DNA from: Kineococcus mangrovi
GTDB lineage: Bacteria; Actinomycetota; Actinomycetes; Actinomycetales; Kineococcaceae
Reading direction: 5' to 3'
NCBI RefSeq assembly: GCF_041320705.1
Contig: NZ_JBGGTQ010000001.1
Coordinates: 496,001-560,000, forward strand
Length of the DNA: 64,000 bases
A program made the position numbers and the translations under genes. Each line of letters opens with the position of its first letter. The first letter of the stretch is position 1. The notes beneath the pieces are model-generated. The model saw only the letters and a program-made list of their open reading frames with translations, searched no databases and was not told where the DNA came from. This document shows, piece by piece, positions 36,018 to 43,430 of the stretch.

Positions 36018-36611
36018 TCACGTTCTAGAGCGTCCGGGCGACCGGTCCCGCGCCAGGGCCCGCAGACCGGTGGCGACGTCCGCCGGCACACCCCGGCCGC
36101 TGCCCACGTGGGCGGCGAGGGCCTCGGCCACGACGCGGACCTTGACGTTGGTGTGCTGGGACAGCCCGCTCAGCAGCTCCCACGCGACGGTCTCGTCGCA
36201 GCCGACGAGCTGCATGACGATGCCGACGGCGTGCTCGATGCGGGGGCGGTTGTCCAGGGCGGCCCGCAGCCGGGCGACCTCCTGCTCGAGCGCGGCCACC
36301 CGGGCGTCCTCCTCCCCCACCCGCACCTCCCGGCGCAGCTCGCCCGCGCGGGCCAGCGCGGCGTCGGTGCGCCGTCGCAGGTCACGGCTGCGCTCGGCCG
36401 CGGTGCGGGCCCGGGTGCGGGCGACGGCGAGGTCCTCGGCGAAGGAGCGCACGGCCTGCTCCCGCCCCAGCCGGGCCTCGACGCGGTCCGGCTCGACCCA
36501 GCCGAGGTCGAGCAGGACGCGCAGGGCCGCGACCGCCTCCTCCCCGTGCGGGTCGGGATCGGCCAGCACCGTGCGCAGCTGGTCGGCCAGCGTGTCCTGC
36601 GTCTCCTGCAC
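36018..36611 (-). CDS. ANTAR-domain regulator with coiled coil
   Basis: A 197-residue protein without a GAF or receiver domain. The N-terminal 100 residues are helical, with a heptad-rich stretch ARVAALEQEVARLRAAL. The ANTAR domain follows with RIEHAVGIVMQLVGCDETVAWELL and SQHTNVKVRVVAEAL; the usual Gln of the first helix is His. GTG 36609-36611 lies behind GGGAGACGAC. It is on the same strand as, and upstream of, the PAS-GAF-ANTAR gene, and divergent from the small gene at 36879 across 267 bp that hold no visible gene. Confidence 0.82.
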   Translation of the reverse strand: MQETQDTLADQLRTVLADPDPHGEEAVAALRVLLDLGWVEPDRVEARLGREQAVRSFAEDLAVARTRARTAAERSRDLRRRTDAALARAGELRREVRVGEEDARVAALEQEVARLRAALDNRPRIEHAVGIVMQLVGCDETVAWELLSGLSQHTNVKVRVVAEALAAHVGSGRGVPADVATGLRALARDRSPGRSRT

Positions 36612-36878
36612 GTCGTCTCCCGTCCGGCGGTGGCCGCCGGGTGGCACCCCGACGACACGTGCTGCCACCCGGTGGTTGGAGCGGCGGTCGGCCCGGGGTC
36701 CGGGGGCCGTCCCACCACCGTACCCACGTCGGGACCGCTGCCCACCGCCTGGACCGGGGCGTCGGGAAGGACCCCGACCTCCGGCGGGTGGCGTTCCCCC
36801 CGCCACCCCGGCAGACTCGACCCGACGGTCCACGAGCAGCGCCGTCCCGCCCCCGCGACGAGGAAGAAGGAGGAGCCC

Positions 36879-37274
36879 GTGGACACCGGTCCCACCCCTG
36901 TCCCCCCGGCCCGGCCCCCCGTCCTGCCCCACGTGCTGCGGCTCGACCTGCTGGGCGAGGACGAACCCCTGCGCCAGGCCCGCCGGTTCGTGCGCCTGCA
37001 GGCCGAGCAGCTGGGCCTGGCCGACGCCGCCGACGACGCCGTCCAGGTCACCGCCGAACTGCTCGGCGGCCTGGGCGCCGGGTCCAGCCCGACCGCCCTG
37101 CGGGTCGGGGAGGACGCCGGCTGCCTCGTCGTGGGGGTGGACGTCCGGTTCGCCGACGGCCGGACCCGCCCGGTCCTGTCCGGCCACACCCGCGACCTCC
37201 TGGCGCAGCTGTCCGCCGCCACCGGGTGGTCCCCCACCGACGACGGCGCGCAGCTGTGGTGCCGCGTGCCCTGA
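36879..37274 (+). CDS. Small protein resembling a degenerate HATPase anti-sigma fold
   Basis: A 131-residue protein starting at GTG 36879 with a perfect GAAGGAGGAG. From residue 17 it follows the order of HATPase_c_2 proteins: RQARRFVRLQAEQLG helix, DDAVQVTAELLGGLG where the N-box helix would be, two strands with VGEDAGCLVVGVDV, and a C-terminal LLAQLSAATGWSP then DDGAQLWCRV. The N-box Asn and glycine-rich lid are absent. The fold assignment is tentative. It is 40 bp upstream of the diguanylate cyclase gene. Confidence 0.55.
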   Translation: MDTGPTPVPPARPPVLPHVLRLDLLGEDEPLRQARRFVRLQAEQLGLADAADDAVQVTAELLGGLGAGSSPTALRVGEDAGCLVVGVDVRFADGRTRPVLSGHTRDLLAQLSAATGWSPTDDGAQLWCRVP

Positions 37275-37314
37275 CCGGGGGTGTGACCTCAAGCAACGGG
37301 TCCGGTCGGCCGAC

Positions 37315-39315
37315 GTGGAACGGGTGGACCGGAACGACTGGATCGCCCTCGCGCAGGCGGACCGGGTCGACGACGCCGTGCTCGTCGCCCCCGCCGCCGT
37401 CCCGTCCGTGCCCGCGCCGTCCCCGCGGGAGGCGGCGCGGCTGGCCGTGCTGCACGGGTACCGCCTGCTCGACGCACCCGCCGACGACGAGCTGTCCGCG
37501 GTCGTGCGCGCCGCGGCGGTCGTCGCGGACGTGCCGCACGCGACCTTGAACCTCATCGCCGAGGACCGCCAGTGCCAGCTGACGACCGTCGGCTTCGAGG
37601 GCACCGACTCGGCGCGGGCCGACTCCATGTGCGCGCTGCACTTCGAGGAGGGGTTGCTCGTCCACGTCCCGGACGCCTCGCAGGACCCGCGCTTCGCGCG
37701 CAACCCGTGGGTCGACGGCCGGCTGGGCCGGGTGCGCTCCTACGCCTCGGCCCCCCTCGTCAGCCCCGAGGGCCACGCCCTCGGCTCGCTGTGCGTCTTC
37801 GACACCGTGCCCGGCCACGTCGTGCCGGAGCGGCTGTCCGTCCTGCAGGACCTCGCCGGGGTGCTCGTGGCCCTCTTCGAACGCCGCCGGCAGGCCCGCG
37901 AGGCCGCCGAGCAGGGCCGGCGCGCCGGGGAGGCGCGCGAGCTGGCCGTCCTGGCGATGGCCGAGGCCGAGGCCCGCTGGGAGCAGAGCGAGGCCGTCGC
38001 CGAGACCGTCGACGTCGGCCTGGTCGTCGTCGACGCCGCCGGGCACGTGACCTCCCTGAACCGGACCGCCCGGCAGTGGCACGGGGAGTCCCCCGCCCAC
38101 CTCGCCGCCGACGGCCGCGCACCGCTCGCCCCCGGGGACCTGCCGTGGTCGCGCGCGCTGCGGGACGGCTCGGTCGAGGACGTCGAGCTCGTCCTGACCA
38201 CGCCCGGGCAGGCCCCGCGCACCCTGGTCTGCTCCGGCCGGTCGATGCGCAGCGGCGACGGGACCCCGCTGGGCGCGGTCGTGGCCCTGCACGACGTGAC
38301 GGAGGCCCGGCAGCGGGAGAAGGCGCTCGCCCGGGCGCACGCGACCCTCGCCGAGCACACCGCCCGGGTCCAGGCCCTGGCCGACGCCTCGCGCACGCTG
38401 GCCGCGGCGCGGGACCCGCAGCAGGCCGTCTGCCACCTCGTGCGCGAGCTGACCGGGGCCGACGCGGCGTACCTGCTGCGTCCCGCCCCGGCGGACGACG
38501 GCGCCGAGCTGCGCGCCGTGGCCACGGTGGGGTTCCCGTCGCTGGAGATCACCTACCCCCTCGACGAACCCTCGCTGGCCGGTCTGACCTTCACCTCCGC
38601 CGAACCCGTCTTCGTCGGTGACGTCGCGACCCACCCCCGCGCCTCCCAGCGGTGGGTGGACCTGACGGGGGTGGTCTCCGGCGCCTGGCACCCCGTCGTG
38701 CTCTCCGGGCAGCGCACCGTGGGGGTCCTCGGCGTCTTCTGGCGCCAGACCCGCCAGGAGCTGGGCGAGCACGTGCTGCCCGTCCTGCAGACCCTCACCG
38801 GCGAGGTCGCCCACGCCGCCGAACGCACCGAACTGCTGCAGCGCCTGGCGGAGGCGGCCGAGCGGGACACGCTGACGGGGCTGGCCAACCGCCGCCGCTG
38901 GGACGAGGTCATCGCCACCGAGGTGGCCCGCGCCGCGCGCACCGGGGAGCCCCTGAGCGTCGCCGTCATCGACCTCGACCACTTCAAGCGGTACAACGAC
39001 ACCCACGGCCACCTCGGCGGGGACGTCCTGCTGCGCGAGTTCGCCGACGCCGCCCTGGCGTGCCTGCGCGAGGTCGACGTCATCGCCCGGTGGGGCGGGG
39101 AGGAGTTCGTCGTGGCCCTGCCCGGGTGCGCGGCCGAGGACGCCGTCACCGTCGCCGACCGGATCCGCGCCGTGGTGCCCCGCGGTCAGAGCTGCACGAT
39201 CGGCGTCGCCCGGTGGCGGCCCGGCCTGCTCGCGCAGGACGTCGTGCGGCTGGCCGACGCGGCCCTGTACGCCGGCAAGGAGCAGGGCCGCGACCGCACG
39301 GTGGTCCACCCGTGA
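37315..39315 (+). CDS. GAF-PAS-GAF diguanylate cyclase
   Basis: Soluble cyclic-di-GMP synthase of 666 residues. The order is GAF (about 35-190; LLDAPADDELS, then SYASAPLVSPEGHALG), PAS (about 230-335; VGLVVVDAAGHVTSLNRTA), GAF (about 360-510) and GGDEF. The active-site motif is GGEEF at residues about 594-598. The RxxD product-inhibition site (REVD) lies five residues before it, so the enzyme should be active and feedback-controlled. GTG 37315 is used; GTG 37324 is nearly equal. Its stop overlaps the start of the MASE1 kinase gene in GTGA, so the two are co-translated. Confidence 0.9.
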   Translation: MERVDRNDWIALAQADRVDDAVLVAPAAVPSVPAPSPREAARLAVLHGYRLLDAPADDELSAVVRAAAVVADVPHATLNLIAEDRQCQLTTVGFEGTDSARADSMCALHFEEGLLVHVPDASQDPRFARNPWVDGRLGRVRSYASAPLVSPEGHALGSLCVFDTVPGHVVPERLSVLQDLAGVLVALFERRRQAREAAEQGRRAGEARELAVLAMAEAEARWEQSEAVAETVDVGLVVVDAAGHVTSLNRTARQWHGESPAHLAADGRAPLAPGDLPWSRALRDGSVEDVELVLTTPGQAPRTLVCSGRSMRSGDGTPLGAVVALHDVTEARQREKALARAHATLAEHTARVQALADASRTLAAARDPQQAVCHLVRELTGADAAYLLRPAPADDGAELRAVATVGFPSLEITYPLDEPSLAGLTFTSAEPVFVGDVATHPRASQRWVDLTGVVSGAWHPVVLSGQRTVGVLGVFWRQTRQELGEHVLPVLQTLTGEVAHAAERTELLQRLAEAAERDTLTGLANRRRWDEVIATEVARAARTGEPLSVAVIDLDHFKRYNDTHGHLGGDVLLREFADAALACLREVDVIARWGGEEFVVALPGCAAEDAVTVADRIRAVVPRGQSCTIGVARWRPGLLAQDVVRLADAALYAGKEQGRDRTVVHP

Positions 39316-42257
39316 GCGGGGTGGCCGTGCTGCGCAGCACCGCCTTCGCGGCCGTCTTCAGCGTCGCGGTCCTGCTGGGCCGGGCGACCGTCATGGACGG
39401 CACGAGCCTGAGCCTGGTCTGGCCCGCGGCCGGGGTGGCCGTCGTCTGGTTCGCCGCCCAGCGGGCGGCCGGGACCCGGTGGCTGGACCTGGCCCTGCTG
39501 TCCGCGGCCACGTTCGCCCTCAACGCCGTCACCGGCGCCTCCCCGGCGCTCGCCGCCTCCTTCGTCGTGGCGAACGTGCTGCAGGTCCTCCTCTTCGGCC
39601 TGCTCTTCGCCCGCTGGTGCCCCACGGCCTGGGGTGCGGGCGGACGCGAACCGCTCACCGGTGTCGCCCAGCTCATGCGGCTGCTCGCGGCGGCCGCCCT
39701 GGCCACGGGGGCCGGTGCCGTGCTCGGCCCGGCGGCCGTGTGGGCGCTGACCGGCCACTGGTCGTGGGTGACGACGCTGGTCTGGCTGACCCGCAACACC
39801 GCGAGCATCCTGCTCATCGCCTCGGTGGCCTTCCGCGTGGGCTGCCTGCTGGGCGCCCGGCGCCCCGCTGCGGACGGGACAGTCGTCGTGGTCCCCGTGC
39901 GACCGCTGCGCGGCTGGCAACGGGTGGAACTGGTGGCGGTGCTGGCCTGCGCGGTCGCGGCGTACGCGCTCGTCTTCGGCGTCTACGACGGCCTGCCCGT
40001 CGCGTTCCCGCTCATCGCGCTGGCGGCCTGGGCCGCGCTGCGCTTCGACACGACCGTCGTCCTCGTCCTCGACCTGGCCCTGGGGGTCTCGGCGGTGCTG
40101 CTCACCCTCGGTGGGCACGGCCCGTTCGCGCTCATCCCCGACGACTCGACCCGCGCGATCGTCGTCCAGCTCTACGTGGCGATGCTCGCGGTCCTGGGTC
40201 TGGCGCTGGCGATGAGCCGCGACGAGCGCGACGTCCTGCTCGCCTCGATGGCGCGCTCGACGGCCGCGAGCGAACGCCTGGCCGCCGCGGCCGCGGCGCA
40301 CCGGGCCGAGGCGGAGGCCCGCGGCGAGCTGACCGCCGCGGTGCTGGAGTCCGTGGACGTCGGCATCGTCGTGGCCGACGAGCGGGGGCGGCTGACGATG
40401 TTCAACCGGACCGCGCAGCACTGGCACGGGCTCGACGCCGACTCCGGGCTCGACCCCGCCCAGCACGCCGGCCGCTACGACCTGTTCGCCGCGGACGGGC
40501 GCACCCCCCTGGACGCCGGAGAGGTGCCGCTGCACCGCGTGCTGCGCGAGGGGTCCGTCGCCGACACCGAGATCGTCCTGGCCCCGGCCGGGCGGGCGGC
40601 CCTGACGGTCGTGTGCTCGGGCCGGCGGATGACCCGCGCGGACGGCAGCGCGCTCGGCGCCGTCGTCGTCATGGCCGACGTGAGCGCCGACCGCGCGCTG
40701 CGCCGGGACCTGGAGGAGGCCCGGGCGCGGGCCCGCGAGCAGGCCGACCGGTTGCAGGCCGCGTTCGACGCCTCCCTCGTCGGCAACGTCGACCTGGGCC
40801 TGGACGGCACGGTGCTGCGGGCGAACCCCGCCGCCGCATCGATGCTCGGGCGCACCCCGGCGGACCTGGTGGGGCAGCGCTGGACCGCGCACGTGCACCC
40901 CGACGACCGGGCCGCGGGAGGCGAGGTCGTGACCCGCTCCCTCGAGGGTGGGCCCGCCGGGTCCGGGCGGGACGGGGGCGTGGACCTGCGCCACCTGCAC
41001 CGCGACGGGCACGTCGTGCACACCCACGTCTCCGCGGCCGTCGTCCGCGACGGCGAGGGCCGCCCCGCGCACCTGACCTGCCAGTTGCTGGACGTCAGCA
41101 GCCGGGTCGCCGCCGAGGAGGGGGTGCGCCGGCAGCGCGACGTCTCCGCCCGTCTCCTGCAGGCCCTCAGCGACCTCGGCGAGGGGGTCCTCGTCGAGCA
41201 CGACGAGCAGATCACCTACGCCAACGACGCCCTCGCCCGCCTGACCGGGCGGCGCACGACGAGCCTGCTCACGCTGTCGACCTCGCTCCTGCTGGTGCCC
41301 GAGCCGGAGCAGGCCGCCTGGGTGGCCCGGCGCACGTTCGTGCCCGGGCAGGTCCGCGCCGACCAGAGCTCGGTGACGGCGCTGCGCCACGCCGACGGGT
41401 CGACCGTGCCGGTGGAGGTCACGTGCGTGCCCCTGCCCGACGCCGGTGGACGCGCCACCCTCACCCTCGTGCGCGACCTGTCGGAGCAGCGCCGCGCCCA
41501 GGACGCGCTGGCGCGGTCCAACGAGCGGCTGCGCGAGGCCAACCGGCTCAAGGACGACCTCGTGGCCACCCTCAGCCACGACCTGCGCCAGCCGCTGTCG
41601 ACGACGACCGGGTTCGCCGAACTGCTGCTCGACGACTGGGACGGGCTGAGCGAGCAGGACCGGCACGAGCACCTCACCCGCATCCGGAAGGCCGGCCGCT
41701 GGGCCAACGACCTGCTCGAGGACATCCTCGCGATGGCCCAGCTCGACGCCGGCCCGCCGGTCCCGCGGACCACCCGCGTGCACGTGCCGGCGCTCGTCGC
41801 CGACGTCCTGGACCGCACCGGGGCGCCGCGCGGGCTCGTCGACACCACGGGTGTCCAGGACGTGACCGTCCTGGCCGACCGCGGGCACGTGGAGCAGGTC
41901 CTGGCCAACCTCGTGGGCAACGCGTTCAAGTACGGCCGCCCCCCGGTGCGGGTGAGCGCCCGGCGCCGCGGGGACGACGTGCTCCTCGAGGTGGTCGACG
42001 CCGGCGAGGGCGTGCCGCCGGAGTTCGTGCCGCACCTGTTCGACCGCTTCGCGCGCGCCACCACCGGTGCCGCGGCCGGGCAGAAGGGGACGGGGCTGGG
42101 GTTGTTCATCGCCCGGGCCCTCGTCAACGCCAACGGCGGCGACCTGACCTACCGGCCCGCGGGAGGGGGCGGGTCGCGGTTCACGCTGAGCCTCAACGCG
42201 CTGGCGGCCCCCGCGGGGGCCCGGGACGGGCTCGGCGAGGCCGTCGACCTGCCGTGA
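39312..42257 (+). CDS. MASE1-PAS hybrid sensor histidine kinase
   Basis: A 981-residue membrane kinase. Eight or so transmembrane helices of MASE1 type fill residues 1-300 (SLVWPAAGVAVVWFAA). Three PAS-like domains follow; the first (VGIVVADERGRLTMFNRTAQ) is clearly related to the PAS domain of the upstream cyclase gene. The HisKA domain has the phospho-acceptor His in ATLSHDLRQPLS. The HATPase domain has the N-box VLANLVGNAFKYG and the lid GTGLGLFIARAL. No receiver domain or response-regulator gene is adjacent. GTG 39312 overlaps the upstream stop by 4 nt. Confidence 0.9.
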   Translation: MSGVAVLRSTAFAAVFSVAVLLGRATVMDGTSLSLVWPAAGVAVVWFAAQRAAGTRWLDLALLSAATFALNAVTGASPALAASFVVANVLQVLLFGLLFARWCPTAWGAGGREPLTGVAQLMRLLAAAALATGAGAVLGPAAVWALTGHWSWVTTLVWLTRNTASILLIASVAFRVGCLLGARRPAADGTVVVVPVRPLRGWQRVELVAVLACAVAAYALVFGVYDGLPVAFPLIALAAWAALRFDTTVVLVLDLALGVSAVLLTLGGHGPFALIPDDSTRAIVVQLYVAMLAVLGLALAMSRDERDVLLASMARSTAASERLAAAAAAHRAEAEARGELTAAVLESVDVGIVVADERGRLTMFNRTAQHWHGLDADSGLDPAQHAGRYDLFAADGRTPLDAGEVPLHRVLREGSVADTEIVLAPAGRAALTVVCSGRRMTRADGSALGAVVVMADVSADRALRRDLEEARARAREQADRLQAAFDASLVGNVDLGLDGTVLRANPAAASMLGRTPADLVGQRWTAHVHPDDRAAGGEVVTRSLEGGPAGSGRDGGVDLRHLHRDGHVVHTHVSAAVVRDGEGRPAHLTCQLLDVSSRVAAEEGVRRQRDVSARLLQALSDLGEGVLVEHDEQITYANDALARLTGRRTTSLLTLSTSLLLVPEPEQAAWVARRTFVPGQVRADQSSVTALRHADGSTVPVEVTCVPLPDAGGRATLTLVRDLSEQRRAQDALARSNERLREANRLKDDLVATLSHDLRQPLSTTTGFAELLLDDWDGLSEQDRHEHLTRIRKAGRWANDLLEDILAMAQLDAGPPVPRTTRVHVPALVADVLDRTGAPRGLVDTTGVQDVTVLADRGHVEQVLANLVGNAFKYGRPPVRVSARRRGDDVLLEVVDAGEGVPPEFVPHLFDRFARATTGAAAGQKGTGLGLFIARALVNANGGDLTYRPAGGGGSRFTLSLNALAAPAGARDGLGEAVDLP

Positions 42258-42349
42258 CGGGACGCGCCGCGGTGCCGCCGAGCGCCGGGCACCGGGCAGC
42301 GGGGCGGCGTGGTGGTGCGGGACGCGGCGCCGGCGGTTAGAACGGGGAC

Positions 42350-43363
42350 GTGACCCCGGGCGACCCCCAGCACGAGACGTACCTGCGCGCCGCGCAGGCC
42401 GTCGCCGCCGAGGACGCGGAACGGGCGGGCGTCGCCACGTACCTGCGCGTCGACCCCGGCGGGCCGGCCCCCGACCCCGCCGCGGGCGAGCCGGAGCTGG
42501 CCGCCCGCGTGCGCGCGGTGTGGGACGTGCTGAGCGGGGCCGACGCCGACGTCACCGTCCAGGACGTGCTCGCCGTCCTGGGCGACCTGGAGCTGCGCCC
42601 GGAAACGGCCCGGACGCCGTCCGAGCCACCCCCGCGCCTGGCCGCCTGGCGACCGCCGGGCACCCCCCTGCCACCGCGGGCCGTGCGGGCGGGGGAGGTG
42701 GGGCAGGTCGCCGACGCCTTCGTCGCCGGCCGGCTCCTGCGCGTCGTCAACCACCACGACACCCCCGCGTCGCGGGCCGAGGAGTTCCGCCGCGACCTGC
42801 ACTGGTACGCCGAGCGCTTCGCCCCGGTGACGGCCGAGGACGTGCACGCCTTCTGCCGCACCGGGCGCTGGCCCGACGCCTCCCGGCCCGGGATCGTGCC
42901 CGCGTTCTACGACGGGTTCGCGAGCGCCGTGCAGGTCGCGGTGCCCGCGCTGGAGGAGGTGGGGCTGGTCGGCTGGTTCTACCCGCCGACGGACTTCCTC
43001 GACGTCCCGCCGCCGCACCAGCGGGAGTTCGCCCGGGCCCACGAGTACGGCGTGCTGGAGCACCCCTCGGGCCGGCTGGCGATGACGTGGGAGGAGCTGA
43101 CGGCACTGGCCGGCCGCCACGAGGTGTGCGCGCACACCGCCACGCACGCGGCGTCGGAGGACGTGACCTCCCCCGCGCGGGTGCTCGCCGAGGTGCTGGA
43201 ACCCGTCCGCCGCCTGAGCGCGGCGATCGGCCGTCCGCCCGCGTCGTGGGCGTGGCTGGGCGGGACGGACCACGACCCGGCCCGTCCGGGTGACGCGGCG
43301 CTGGCCGCGACGGGGGTCCGGCTGTGGACGTCGAACACGGGGTTGCGACGCCTGCACCCCTGA
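42350..43363 (+). CDS. Polysaccharide deacetylase (NodB-like) family protein, unusual motifs
   Basis: A 337-residue protein with a likely NodB-type barrel. RLLRVVNHHDTPAS precedes the first strand, and VPAFYDGFASAV replaces the usual TFDDG motif 1. The metal-binding His pair may lie in HTATHAASEDV. No signal peptide is present, so it would act inside the cell. The N-terminal 100 residues, Pro/Ala-rich, are not part of the fold. Family membership is an inference from these motifs. GTG 42350 is the start. Confidence 0.5.
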   Translation: MTPGDPQHETYLRAAQAVAAEDAERAGVATYLRVDPGGPAPDPAAGEPELAARVRAVWDVLSGADADVTVQDVLAVLGDLELRPETARTPSEPPPRLAAWRPPGTPLPPRAVRAGEVGQVADAFVAGRLLRVVNHHDTPASRAEEFRRDLHWYAERFAPVTAEDVHAFCRTGRWPDASRPGIVPAFYDGFASAVQVAVPALEEVGLVGWFYPPTDFLDVPPPHQREFARAHEYGVLEHPSGRLAMTWEELTALAGRHEVCAHTATHAASEDVTSPARVLAEVLEPVRRLSAAIGRPPASWAWLGGTDHDPARPGDAALAATGVRLWTSNTGLRRLHP

Positions 43364-43430
43364 CCGTCTGGGATGCTCGACCCGCTCGAACCACGGGCGA
43401 GCAGGAACAGGCACCGACCCGGGGGGACGA

